Shown: positions 14,981-23,499 of the stretch, piece after piece
Layout: the number at the start of each line of letters is the position of its first letter
Numbering within the stretch: position 1 is the stretch's first letter
Origin: a virus
IMG/VR virus record: IMGVR_UViG_3300037427_000224
Coordinates: 1 to 31,998 of that record
Strand: one strand, 5' to 3'
DNA length: 31,998 nucleotides
Position numbers and translations under genes: made by a program
Notes under the pieces: model-generated
Databases searched by the model: none
Seen by the model: the letters and a program-made list of their open reading frames with translations, nothing else
Told to the model about the DNA's origin: nothing

Positions 14981-15577
14981 ATGAGTAGAGCAAGAGATAG
15001 AGCCGATAGTCCTTTTCTTGGCACAAAAATAAATTCTTTCACTGTATCTGACGATGCTACAGTAGATATTAGTAGCACTTATATAACAGATGATTTTGAT
15101 ACTTATGATGTTGTATTTTCAGATATAGTTCCAGCAACTGACAATAGTTATTTTGGGTGTAGGTTTGGTGTAGGTGGCACTATACAATCGGCAGGTACAG
15201 ATTATGGTTATCTGTACTATGCTTCTGGTAATAATGCAACAAATTCTAACGTTTGGTCAAATTGGGTGGATAATCTAAGTGGTATAATAGTAGTAGCAAA
15301 CAACGGAACTAATATGGGTCTAGGCACTGGAACAGGTGAATTTTATAATGGTCATGTGCGACTTCATAATCTTAGAAGTACAACCCAATATAAAAGTCTG
15401 TCAGTTTTAGAAGCTCAGTGGCTTTCCCATAATGGTCATTTTTGTGAAACAAGAGCCACAATATCTTATGGTTGGCTACAAACAGACCGAACAAATAAAG
15501 TAGACACTCTAGAATTTTCAATGGGGTCTGGGAATGTAGCAAGTGGAACTTTAACATTGTATGGTCTAAAACCATAA
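14981..15577 (+). CDS. tail-associated beta-rich protein
   Basis: The 198-residue product starts at ATG 14981 after TTAGGAGTATAGATAG. It begins MSRARDRADSPFLGTKINSF, then has strands TVDISSTYITDDFDTYDVVF, NSYFGCRFGVGGTIQSAGTD, a Gly/Asn-rich loop and a final VASGTLTLYGLKP. A 'F.....A.V......Y..Y.VVF..I.P..D' pattern is common in small phage receptor-type proteins, which are usually jelly-roll-like. It lies among fibre genes, so a tip or side-fibre protein is likely. No enzymatic motif is seen. Confidence 0.65.
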   Translation: MSRARDRADSPFLGTKINSFTVSDDATVDISSTYITDDFDTYDVVFSDIVPATDNSYFGCRFGVGGTIQSAGTDYGYLYYASGNNATNSNVWSNWVDNLSGIIVVANNGTNMGLGTGTGEFYNGHVRLHNLRSTTQYKSLSVLEAQWLSHNGHFCETRATISYGWLQTDRTNKVDTLEFSMGSGNVASGTLTLYGLKP

Positions 15578-15591
15578 TAAGAGGTGTAGTA

Positions 15592-15867
15592 ATGTATAAA
15601 AATGTAGATGGTGTACGTATTAAAATGACGGATGCAGAAGTTGAGCAACGTCAAAAAGATGAAGAATACTCTAAGAGTTCAAAGTTTAAAAAAATGTCTT
15701 TAAGAAGTGATAGAGAACCTTTATTGCTAGAAGCTGATTATAAAATAAATACTCTTGTAGACAATGGTAGTGATGCATCGGCTTGGCGTAAGTATCGTCA
15801 AGAGCTAAGAGATATTACCAAGGCTGAAGATTTGGGTAACGTAACTTTTCCAACGAAACCCAGTTAA
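15592..15867 (+). CDS. phage tail assembly chaperone-like protein
   Basis: The 91-residue product starts at ATG 15592 behind AAGAGGTGTAGTA. It matches the layout of small tail fibre assembly chaperones (Phage_tail_APC type). It has a charged N-terminus with MTDAEVEQRQKDEEYSKSS, then LRSDREPLLLEADYKINTLV and the characteristic WRKYRQELRDITKAEDL with a final NVTFPTKPS. The W..YRQ.LRDI...... ..V.FP..P motif is the family's hallmark. It probably helps fold or trimerise the fibre encoded next to it. No signal peptide. Confidence 0.75.
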   Translation: MYKNVDGVRIKMTDAEVEQRQKDEEYSKSSKFKKMSLRSDREPLLLEADYKINTLVDNGSDASAWRKYRQELRDITKAEDLGNVTFPTKPS

Positions 15868-15885
15868 TAATAAAAGGAAATAATA

Positions 15886-16689
15886 ATGGCAATATCAAAG
15901 ATAGTAGCAAACTCCGTAGATTTAGACGGAGCTATTACCATTAATGAAAGCAGTAATTCAGTAGACTTTAGAGTTGAAAGTAATGGGAACACGCATCAAC
16001 TTTTTGTTGATGGGAGTGGTGATAACGTAGGTATTGGTACAACCCCAAATGCTGCAGCTTCCTTACACATTAAAGGAACAGGTAATGGTCTGACAAGAGT
16101 AGAACACGCATCTAATGGTGCTTATGTTGATTATAAATATGATGGTCCAGTATCAAGTGGTGATTTGTATTTCACAGCTACTGGTGCTAATGTTATAGAT
16201 ATGTACACAGGTGGCGGCTCTCGTTTAAAGATAGATGGAAGTGGTCATGTCACTATGCCACAGCAAACTTCGTTTTTAGTTAAACCAGATGCTAATCAAG
16301 ATGGTTTATCAATTAATACTTATCATACAGTTCAGTTTGATGAGGAGGTCTTAGACACAAATGCTGATTTTAATACATCAACTTACACATTTACTGCTCC
16401 AGTAACAGGAAAATATCAACTTAATATGAGTGTTTATTTATACAATATTGATAAAGATGCAGACTATATTCTTATATCTATTGACACATCAAATAGGACT
16501 TATTCAGTTATCTTTGACCCCGGAGGATATGCTGCAGATATAAATTATCAGTCTTGGGTTCAAACTGTTGTAGCAGACATGGATGCAAGTGATACAGCAG
16601 TAGTTAAAGTTTATCAGCAAGCTGGAGCGGCACAATCTAATTTAATCGCTGGTAATTATACTTGGTTTAGTGGCTATTTAGTCGCATAA
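15886..16689 (+). CDS. tail fibre or adhesin with C1q-like tip
   Basis: The 267-residue product starts at ATG 15886 after AAAGGAAATAATA. Its N-terminal part (AISKIVANSVDLDGAITINE, then VDFRVESNGNTHQLFVDGSG, GIGTTPNAAASLHIKG) is a short fibre shaft. Residues about 128-267 form a C1q-like jelly roll with TYTFTAPVTGKYQLNMSVYL, YILISIDTSNRTYSVIFD and a final WFSGYLVA. The tip is clearly related to that of the protein at 11831-12778, and its shaft shares DFRVESNG with the fibre at 13103-14968. This suggests modular exchange between neighbouring fibres. Confidence 0.8.
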   Translation: MAISKIVANSVDLDGAITINESSNSVDFRVESNGNTHQLFVDGSGDNVGIGTTPNAAASLHIKGTGNGLTRVEHASNGAYVDYKYDGPVSSGDLYFTATGANVIDMYTGGGSRLKIDGSGHVTMPQQTSFLVKPDANQDGLSINTYHTVQFDEEVLDTNADFNTSTYTFTAPVTGKYQLNMSVYLYNIDKDADYILISIDTSNRTYSVIFDPGGYAADINYQSWVQTVVADMDASDTAVVKVYQQAGAAQSNLIAGNYTWFSGYLVA

Positions 16690-16701
16690 TAGGAAAATAA
16701 A

Positions 16702-16935
16702 ATGACAGACAAAACAAACGTAATAAATATTAACGGCAATGAATATGATCCTGATAAAATGTCAGATGAACAAAAGTACATTGTACGCCAGATAAGGGAT
16801 TTATCTTCTCAAGAAGAAAGATTAAACTTTCAACTTGATCCTGTTAGGGTAGCAAAAAACGCTTTTATTAACGCTTTAATAAAGTCTGTTGAGGAAAAAG
16901 ATGAGTTTAAAACGAAAAAAGAAGCTACTCAGTAA
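16702..16935 (+). CDS. small DUF6447-like protein
   Basis: The 77-residue product starts at ATG 16702 after TAGGAAAATAAA. It reads NVININGNEYDPDKMSDEQK, then a helix with YIVRQIRDLSSQEERLNFQL and VAKNAFINALIKSV. This 'I.G..Y....LS.E......I......I..L...L.....A...' pattern is a small protein family of phages (DUF6447-like, from memory). It is a helical, hydrophilic protein of unknown role, located between fibre genes. Its stop overlaps the next start (TAATG). Confidence 0.65.
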   Translation: MTDKTNVININGNEYDPDKMSDEQKYIVRQIRDLSSQEERLNFQLDPVRVAKNAFINALIKSVEEKDEFKTKKEATQ

Positions 16936-17498
16936 TGTTAGGAAGCGTTCCACTTTCTACTAAAGCATTAGGCGACGACATTATTCTTTTGGCTGGTGTA
17001 GGAGAGATGATTGGCTTGGGCGTTCAAACGTCCGTTGGAGTTGGAACTCTTGTAGGAACAAGCACATTGTCTGCCAACCTTACACAAACTTCAACGGCAA
17101 CTTTTATTTCTTCTGGCGCTAGTGTTGAATTATCGAGTAACATAACTCAAACTTCTGGTGCAATTCGTATATTCGGCACAACATTTGATATAGGTCTTAC
17201 TCCCAACTTTACACAGGAGACAAAAGGGACAGGGACGTTTTTAGGGGCATCCACTCAAAGTTTTAACCTTACGCAAACAACTACAGGTGATAAACTTTGG
17301 GAAAATCTTACAACGTCAGCAGACGAAGAACATTGGTCGGCTTTGTCAACTGCAGCGACTACAGAAAATTGGAGCGACTTAACAACAACCACCAATGAAG
17401 AGGGTTGGTCAGCTTTGTCAACTACGGCGAATACAGAAAATTTTAGCGCATTAACAACAACTACCAATGAAGAACATTGGTCGGATTTTACGAGGTAA
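16935..17498 (+). CDS. repeat protein with 12-residue aromatic periodicity
   Basis: ATG 16935 overlaps the preceding stop. The 187-residue product has two repeat blocks. Residues 30-115 carry loosely repeated NLTQT/NITQT/NFTQE/NLTQT strands. Residues 122-182 are a tandem of 12-residue units, with aromatic residues at 122, 134, 146, 158, 170 (Phe) and 182, each in the form [L/T]..[S/T]xxEExWSxL. There is no charged core, membrane span or known domain. Both blocks suggest an extended, possibly beta-solenoid structural protein of the tail. The repeats are visible in DNA as a 36-base period with a 72-base super-repeat. Confidence 0.65.
   Translation: MLGSVPLSTKALGDDIILLAGVGEMIGLGVQTSVGVGTLVGTSTLSANLTQTSTATFISSGASVELSSNITQTSGAIRIFGTTFDIGLTPNFTQETKGTGTFLGASTQSFNLTQTTTGDKLWENLTTSADEEHWSALSTAATTENWSDLTTTTNEEGWSALSTTANTENFSALTTTTNEEHWSDFTR
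17298..17480 (+). repeat. in-frame tandem repeat, 36-bp units (72-bp super-repeat)
   Basis: Tryptophan or Phe codons recur exactly every 36 bases at 17298, 17334, 17370, 17406, 17442 and 17478. GAAGAACATTGGTCGG occurs near both ends, and ACAACNACCAATGAAGA recurs 72 bases apart, showing that pairs of units were duplicated together. Confidence 0.85.
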
Positions 17499-17501
17499 TA
17501 A

Positions 17502-18839
17502 ATGGCAAGTACATATTCAAATATAGGCATAGAGCTTCAAGGAACAGGGGAAAACGCTAATACTTGGGGAACGAAAACAAACACAAACTTTGAAATTATT
17601 GATGAACGGCTTTCTGAAATTCACACATTAACAAATACAAGTAGTTTTACTCTGTCAGCCCCTGCACAAGGGACAAAAACTCAGGAAGAAAGATATGCTA
17701 CATTAAAATTTACAGGTTCGGCTTCTGGAGACGTTACAGTAACCTTGCCAGCCAAAAAGTTTGTATACAATGTTTTAAACTATGGCTCAGATGGAACTGG
17801 GATTGGTCATAATCTTATATTTAGAGGACCTAATGCTGCAACAGTGACAGCCACAGTTAAGAATGGAAAATCGGGAAGTATACATTCTGACGGGGACGAA
17901 AGTGTATATCTACTATCCAATACTGGATCGGAAGCATTTAATACCGATATAACAGCCAAAACAAGCGATGGGGCTTTGCTAAAGCTTCAGACATCTCACA
18001 CCACAATAGCAGCAGATGACGTTTTAGGTTCAGTACAATTTAACGCTCCAGATGAAACCAATGGGGCAGACGGTGATGCAAGGTTAATTGGCGCTGAAGT
18101 AGCAGCCGTTGCCGAAGGTACTTTTAGTGACACAAGCAACGCAACAAAGCTAAGTTTTAAAACTGGTTCAAGTGAAGCAGCAACAGAGAAAATGAAATTA
18201 AGCAGTGCAGGTGTTCTTTCTATTCCAGCAGACGGTTCGGGGACTTCATCAAACTCAATTGTGCTGGGCGCTGATTCTGATATGCAAATATTCCACGACG
18301 GTTCAAATTCCTATGTTCAAGAAACTGGAACTGGTTTTTTAGCTTTAAAGGGCAGTTCAGTGCATTTGCAGTCTTCTGGTGGAGAAACTATGTTAAATGC
18401 AGAAACTGATGGGGCTGTTTCTTTGTATTACGATAATTCAGCAAAAATAGCTACAGCTTCTGGTGGGGCTACTATAACTGGTGCGATCACAGCTACTGGT
18501 AATATTACTGCTTTTTTCTCAGATGAAAGATTAAAAGACATTCACGGAAGCATTGAAAATGCTTTAGAAAAAGTATGTCAGCTTGATGGCTTTATATACA
18601 GTCCTAATGATGATGCTGAAAGTTTGGGATATAAGAAAACGGATAGAATAGCAGGTATATCAGCACAGCAATGCGAAAAGGTTCTTCCAGAAGCTGTTGT
18701 TGAAGCTCCAATAAGTTCTTATTTTAAAGCAGTGCAGTATGACCAGTTAATACCTTTATTGATTAACTCTATTAAAGAACTTAAAGCAGAATTAGACAAT
18801 CATAAGAAAGGATGTCAGTGCAATGGCTCTAACGAGTAG
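17502..18839 (+). CDS. tail fibre with C-terminal S74 intramolecular chaperone
   Basis: The 445-residue product starts at ATG 17502, three bases past the previous stop. It begins STYSNIGIELQGTGENANTW (residues 2-21), a typical attachment module, and has a shaft with spacer strands (LGADSDMQIFHDGSNSYVQE, then ATGGAT-type repeats). Residues about 339-445 are a peptidase S74 domain: FFSDERLKDIHGSIENALEK, then IAGISAQQCEKVLPEAV and YDQLIPLLINSIKELKAELD. Ser340 and Lys345 fit the Ser-Lys dyad of self-cleaving S74 chaperones, which trim themselves off after trimer assembly. A short Cys-containing tail ends it. The last 17 bases overlap the next gene. Confidence 0.88.
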   Translation: MASTYSNIGIELQGTGENANTWGTKTNTNFEIIDERLSEIHTLTNTSSFTLSAPAQGTKTQEERYATLKFTGSASGDVTVTLPAKKFVYNVLNYGSDGTGIGHNLIFRGPNAATVTATVKNGKSGSIHSDGDESVYLLSNTGSEAFNTDITAKTSDGALLKLQTSHTTIAADDVLGSVQFNAPDETNGADGDARLIGAEVAAVAEGTFSDTSNATKLSFKTGSSEAATEKMKLSSAGVLSIPADGSGTSSNSIVLGADSDMQIFHDGSNSYVQETGTGFLALKGSSVHLQSSGGETMLNAETDGAVSLYYDNSAKIATASGGATITGAITATGNITAFFSDERLKDIHGSIENALEKVCQLDGFIYSPNDDAESLGYKKTDRIAGISAQQCEKVLPEAVVEAPISSYFKAVQYDQLIPLLINSIKELKAELDNHKKGCQCNGSNE

Positions 18840-19566
18840 TGGTGCAATAAGCATGGGAGACATGCGAACCGAGTTTGGTATGTCTGGTGCTATTTCTATG
18901 AGCGATTTATACAGAGGGGGTAGTAATGTAATTACATCAAAGCTTACTCAATTAAGCAGTGTTTCTCATTCTGGAGGGGTAAATTCAGACGGGTACGGCA
19001 ACGAAAGATATTGGAATGGAAATTTTGAAAGTCCCACTACTACAAATATAAATGTTACATACGGATACATTAGAGGTGGTGCAACACCTGCCGCTGCGAT
19101 AACTAATGCAAGCCCCGGTCATGTTGCAAGTGATTTTGCCAGCACTATTTTTTATAGCATCCGTTCTTCTCAAAACGGAGCAAACACTAACAGCCCTGTC
19201 ACTTATACTTTAGTTTTCCCATTAGCAGGAACTTATCATTTAATGGCTTATGATTATGAATCAAATGGTTCAATGAGTTTGTCTGGAGCTTCAAGTGGCA
19301 ATTTCAGCGTTACTGTTCCCTACAGGTCATTTATGCGAAAAACTTTTGCTACAATAGCCAATGACACTATTACCATTGTGCATGATATAGGTGATGTAAG
19401 TGGGTCAGGTGGAGGAGAAAACATTGCAAGTTTATTTACAATAGACACAAGTTCTCAAGCAGATGGTGCATGGCATAGCTCGGGCAGAACTATTACAGGG
19501 TTAAACACTGGAGTTCCTGCATCTGGAACAATTGACTTTGATGATTTTTATGGAGCAACAGGCTAA
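18823..19566 (+). CDS. tail-associated protein with repeated 'GxIxxxDxY' ends
   Basis: ATG 18823 lies inside the end of the S74 fibre gene in another frame. The 247-residue product opens MALTSSGAISMGDMRTEFGM, then SGAISMSDLYRGGSNVITS, and ends GVPASGTIDFDDFYGATG. The 'G.I...D.YG' motif at both ends is common in marine phage tail proteins. The centre (about residues 40-225) is beta-rich, with a galactose-binding or jelly-roll-like look (YTLVFPLAGTYHLMAYDYES). It probably forms a surface-binding tail component. Its stop overlaps the next start (TAATG). Confidence 0.65.
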   Translation: MALTSSGAISMGDMRTEFGMSGAISMSDLYRGGSNVITSKLTQLSSVSHSGGVNSDGYGNERYWNGNFESPTTTNINVTYGYIRGGATPAAAITNASPGHVASDFASTIFYSIRSSQNGANTNSPVTYTLVFPLAGTYHLMAYDYESNGSMSLSGASSGNFSVTVPYRSFMRKTFATIANDTITIVHDIGDVSGSGGGENIASLFTIDTSSQADGAWHSSGRTITGLNTGVPASGTIDFDDFYGATG

Positions 19567-21587
19567 TGCCTTTACAAACTTTAAAGCTTAAACCGGGAAT
19601 TGTAAAAGATGACACCCCTTACAGCGCTGAAGGTGGCTGGGCTGATAGCGATAAAATTAGATTTTGGAATGGCAAGCCAGAAAAATTAGGTGGTTGGAAT
19701 AAATTTTCTTCTTCTTCGTTTTCTGGATCTTGTCGAGGGTTAATTTCGTGGCGAGATAATTCTGGCAACGCTTTAATGGCTGTTGGTACGCATACGCATC
19801 TTTATATTTACAAAGGTGGTTTGTTGACAGACGTTACGCCAGTAAGAAAAACATTATCAACTGCTGATGATTATTTTACAACAGTAAGTGGATCACCTCT
19901 TGTTACTGTTAATATAGCAACGCATGGATGTCTTGTAGGAGACAGGGTGATATTTGGAGCTTTTTCTGCAAATAATGTTTCATGGGCGGCTGACACAGAA
20001 TTTACTGTAACGTCCGTTGTTGATACCAATAATTTTAAAATAACAGCATCAACCAATGCAAATGCAAATGGCACACCAACTGCAGCCAACGTCAAATATG
20101 AAATACTTCTTTCCGTAGGTCAGTCAACGTCTGTGTTTGAATTTGGTTGGGGTACTGGTAACTGGAATGAACCAAGAGATGTTGGGACAACCACCACAAC
20201 TATGAATGATAGTGGTGGTATTAATACCACAGATACAAGTGTCACTCTTACGGCATCCGATTCCTTTCCTTCTGCTGGAACAATTCTTATAGGTACTGAG
20301 AGAATACAGTATGGTGCAAATAACACGGGAACTGAGGTACTAAGTAGCATGACAAGAGGATCGTTCTCAACAACTGCAGCCTCTCATAGTGACGGTGTTA
20401 CAGTAACTAACATAGAGGGGTGGGATGTTCCTTTTACTTCTGGAACAGGAATAGAAGTAGATGCAAGAACGTGGAGTTTTGATTTGTTTGGAGAAGACTT
20501 AGTTGCTTCCGTTAATGGGCAACCCTTAATAACATGGGATTCTTCTGTAGGTACAAGTTCAAGGGCTACCTTTATAAACGATACAACAACGAGTGACGCA
20601 ACTTGCCCCGATACAACTAGAGGTGTAATAGTCAGCACACCTGACAGGCATTTAGTTTCACTTGCGGCAGATGACCCATTAAAAGTACGGTGGGCTTCAC
20701 AGGAAACAACAGCCACATGGACAGCTTCTGCAACCAACACAGCAGGTTCACAGTTGTTAACGGGTGGGTCTAAAATAATTGGTGCTAAAAGAACGAGAGG
20801 TCAAATACTTATTTGGACTGATACCACTCTTCACTCTATGACATTTAGAGGTCCACCTTACATATTTGGTTTTCGTGAACTCGCCACTGGGTGTGGATTG
20901 GGAAGCCCTAACGGTGTTGTTGAAATAGGAGGCAATGTTTTTTGGATTGGTGTTAATCAGTTTTTTGCTTTTGACGGTGCTGTTAAACCTATTTTAAGCA
21001 CAGTAAGTAACCACGTTTTTGATAATTTTAATTCAACCCAAATTGAAAAAGTTGTTGCCGCATTAAACAAACAACATAATGAGGTTTTTTGGTTTTACCC
21101 TTCTGCTTCTTCTGACGAAAATGACCGTTATGTAAAATTTAATTATCGTGAAAATGTTTGGGATATTGGAACAATGGTTAGAACAGCGTGGTCGGATGCA
21201 GGTACTTTTTCAAATAACGTAGGTGCTTCTTCTGATGGGTATTTGTATCAACATGAGATAGGTGTAGATGATGACGGGTCAGCTATGACATCTTTCATAC
21301 AATCGGCTGACATTGATTTGGGCGAAGGCGAACAGATTATGTTTGTTGACAGGTTAATTCCAGACATAACTGTATCAGGTTCGTTAAACTCTTATGTCAA
21401 AACAAGGAAACATCCAGCAGATGATTACACAAGCAAAGGGGCTTTTCCTATTACAACTAATACCAAAAAAGTACACCCTAGAGCTAGAGGAAGACAACTT
21501 GCCATTAGATTTGAAAGTGAAGGCGTTGGAGACAATTGGCGATTAGGGGCTACAAGACTTGACATGAAACCTGACGGAGAAAGATAA
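19566..21587 (+). CDS. putative tail nozzle/propeller protein (P22 gp10/T7 gp12-like)
   Basis: The 673-residue product begins LKLKPGIVKDDTPYSAEGGW, then DKIRFWNGKPEKLGGWNKF, GLISWRDNSGNALMAVGTH and LYIYKGGLLTDVTPVRK. It resembles the large beta-rich nozzle proteins of short-tailed phages. Later segments include LLTGGSKIIGAKRTRGQILI, SMTFRGPPYIFGFRELATGC, ENVWDIGTMVRTAWSDAGTF and EGEQIMFVDRLIPDITVSG. A domain of about 80 residues (212-290, SFPSAGTILIGTERIQYG and SMTRGSFSTTAASHSDGVTV) is inserted near the N-terminal third and recurs in the next gene. Nozzle identity is inferred from size, place and architecture, not from search. Confidence 0.6.
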   Translation: MPLQTLKLKPGIVKDDTPYSAEGGWADSDKIRFWNGKPEKLGGWNKFSSSSFSGSCRGLISWRDNSGNALMAVGTHTHLYIYKGGLLTDVTPVRKTLSTADDYFTTVSGSPLVTVNIATHGCLVGDRVIFGAFSANNVSWAADTEFTVTSVVDTNNFKITASTNANANGTPTAANVKYEILLSVGQSTSVFEFGWGTGNWNEPRDVGTTTTTMNDSGGINTTDTSVTLTASDSFPSAGTILIGTERIQYGANNTGTEVLSSMTRGSFSTTAASHSDGVTVTNIEGWDVPFTSGTGIEVDARTWSFDLFGEDLVASVNGQPLITWDSSVGTSSRATFINDTTTSDATCPDTTRGVIVSTPDRHLVSLAADDPLKVRWASQETTATWTASATNTAGSQLLTGGSKIIGAKRTRGQILIWTDTTLHSMTFRGPPYIFGFRELATGCGLGSPNGVVEIGGNVFWIGVNQFFAFDGAVKPILSTVSNHVFDNFNSTQIEKVVAALNKQHNEVFWFYPSASSDENDRYVKFNYRENVWDIGTMVRTAWSDAGTFSNNVGASSDGYLYQHEIGVDDDGSAMTSFIQSADIDLGEGEQIMFVDRLIPDITVSGSLNSYVKTRKHPADDYTSKGAFPITTNTKKVHPRARGRQLAIRFESEGVGDNWRLGATRLDMKPDGER

Positions 21588-22045
21588 TGCCATTTCCAAG
21601 ACCTCAAGAAAACATGGAAGTGTGGGGCAACCAACTTGTTGATGAAATTGAAAATGAAGTAGATAAAATTAACCAAGCGGCAAATGTTGGTTTGCCCACT
21701 ACTGGTTTTACAATTACGAAAACAGCATCGACAACATTGGATGGTGGAATTAACGACAGTGTTACTACTTTAGACCTTACGAGTGCGGCAAACTTTCCAA
21801 CAAGTGGAACGTTGTTAATAGGTACTGAGCAGATAGCTTATACAGGCAAAAGCACTAACCAGATTACAGGATTAACAAGAGGTTCTAATTCAACAACAGC
21901 AGCATCTCACAGCGATGATGTTGCCGTGACAATAACTTTTAATAACACCAAAAGTTTTAATGCAGGGACAGCGACAGCCAATGACACGGCTTTTGCTTTA
22001 ACTACTTTAATTAATGCTTTAAGAAATAAGGGGATACTAGCGTAA
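21587..22045 (+). CDS. small protein with the inserted domain of its upstream neighbour
   Basis: ATG 21587 overlaps the previous stop. The 152-residue product has a helical N-terminus (RPQENMEVWGNQLVDEIENE, residues 5-24) and a beta domain at about 45-122 containing NFPTSGTLLIGTEQIAY, GLTRGSNSTTAASHSDDVAV. This domain is related to that inside the protein at 19566-21587. A C-terminal helix (ALTTLINALRNKGILA) follows. Such domains occur in many phage tail proteins. It may bind the nozzle or a fibre. Its stop overlaps the next start. Confidence 0.7.
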   Translation: MPFPRPQENMEVWGNQLVDEIENEVDKINQAANVGLPTTGFTITKTASTTLDGGINDSVTTLDLTSAANFPTSGTLLIGTEQIAYTGKSTNQITGLTRGSNSTTAASHSDDVAVTITFNNTKSFNAGTATANDTAFALTTLINALRNKGILA

Positions 22046-23490
22046 TGGGTTTTTTTGATTTTTTAAAAGACGTAGGATTTGAAGCTCCAAAAGAAGAGCC
22101 ACGAAGAGGGACGCAGTTTTCAAGTACAGATGATAGGGGGAGTATAGCCACATCACCTGATGGCAGAATACTGTCAAACGTTGAAAGGGATGCTTACAAT
22201 ACAAGAGGCGACAGAAGAGTAGACAATACACCTCCACCAGACATTAACATGAGAGAGGTTGAACCTGACAGGTCAGAGCCACAATTTTTAAGTGGTATTG
22301 ACGCATTCCGTGCAGGAACATCTATGCAAGGCAGATCACCTGTTGATATTGGAATACAGCCAGATAGAAGTTATGTGCCGATGTCTATGGTCTATGGTCC
22401 AAATTCAAATCTTAAATCTTATGAGTTCAAAGGATCAGATTTGCCAATACCATCACCTGATGACCCCCTTGGTTATGATTTTCAAAATGAATCTGGTTCA
22501 ATTATGGGAACTCCAGAATATGATTTAAGAAGACAATTTCCAGTTGAGCAATTTAGAGATAATACTGCTAAAGTACCACCTCTTGGAGAGCCAAGTCAAG
22601 AGGTACAAGAACTAGCCGATGAACTAATAATAGATGCGCAAAGAGACTTTAATTTTTTAATACCTCCTGATCAAGCAATTCGTCTAGCTAAAGAAACAAT
22701 AAATAAAAGAAACGCAAATGAACTAGCAGGAACTTTTAGTCCTGATAACCGAGGCATTACAACATTAGCAGGGAGAGGTAGAAACCTTCAAAAAGGCTTT
22801 GAAGAAGCTTATGGTGTTGACGTAGCTAATGACCCTAATAAAGCAATGCAAGCAAGGTTAAATGACCCACAGTATCAGGCATTCTTAGAAACACAAGACA
22901 GTCCTATGGCAAAATATGTAAATATGTTTGGTCAAAAAGTATTAGGGTATGACGATCCATTTGAAATGTATAAAGACACACAAGCTACTGTAGCTAGAGA
23001 AAGAGGCATGGAAGGACAGAGGCAAAGAGAAGAAGACAGGGCTTCTCGTTCTAGAACACAGTCAACACCGTTAGACCCATGTGAAGCAGGATATACTTTT
23101 GACCCGTCAACACAACAATGCGTTCCAGATGAAGATGGAGAAGAAAGCAAAAACATTTTTGAAAGAAATCCACAAACAATGCAAGAATATCTTAATGAAA
23201 ACAGACCAGCAGGATTTTCTGGAAACGTTCCTTTGGGTATGTATGGAAGAGTGGGTGGCGAGTATAAGTACTTTATGAACCAAGGTGGTGGCACAGCCCC
23301 TAGAGGTGGCACAGGGGAAGTTACTGGTGCAGGAGGTCCGAAAGATGATTTGGTTGGACCGTTTATGCTTTCCAACAAAGAATACGTTTTACCTAACGAG
23401 CAAATAAAAATGTACGGTGGGGGTAATTATGAAACGGGCGTTAAAAGACTTGAACAAGACCGTTTAAAGTCATTAAGTAATTTTGCATAG
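22045..23490 (+). CDS. candidate internal virion protein 1
   Basis: The 481-residue product starts at ATG 22045 overlapping the previous stop. It is hydrophilic, with a disordered N-terminal 180 residues, then a helical region (VQELADELIIDAQRDFNFLI; KAMQARLNDPQYQAFLET) and a Cys-bearing CEAGYTFDPSTQQCVPDED segment that may form a disulfide. Its C-terminus has GPKDDLVGPFMLSNKEYVLP followed by a Lys/Glu helix. That 'GP.DD....LS..EYVLP' pattern is a common end motif in marine phage structural proteins. It sits directly before two further large helical proteins, as ejection protein genes do in short-tailed phages. Function is inferred from position. Confidence 0.55.
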   Translation: MGFFDFLKDVGFEAPKEEPRRGTQFSSTDDRGSIATSPDGRILSNVERDAYNTRGDRRVDNTPPPDINMREVEPDRSEPQFLSGIDAFRAGTSMQGRSPVDIGIQPDRSYVPMSMVYGPNSNLKSYEFKGSDLPIPSPDDPLGYDFQNESGSIMGTPEYDLRRQFPVEQFRDNTAKVPPLGEPSQEVQELADELIIDAQRDFNFLIPPDQAIRLAKETINKRNANELAGTFSPDNRGITTLAGRGRNLQKGFEEAYGVDVANDPNKAMQARLNDPQYQAFLETQDSPMAKYVNMFGQKVLGYDDPFEMYKDTQATVARERGMEGQRQREEDRASRSRTQSTPLDPCEAGYTFDPSTQQCVPDEDGEESKNIFERNPQTMQEYLNENRPAGFSGNVPLGMYGRVGGEYKYFMNQGGGTAPRGGTGEVTGAGGPKDDLVGPFMLSNKEYVLPNEQIKMYGGGNYETGVKRLEQDRLKSLSNFA

Positions 23491-23499
23491 GAGACTAAA

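Noticed and set aside
22292-22528. Forward 78-codon frame in the internal protein 1 gene
   Set aside because: No ribosome site and shadow-like composition, unlike the nested gene at 31079.
23331-23407. AGGAGG followed by an ATG in another frame at 23345 (about 20 codons)
   Set aside because: The frame is very short with no family look, and the AGGAGG lies in a Gly-Gly codon pair, where it arises by chance.
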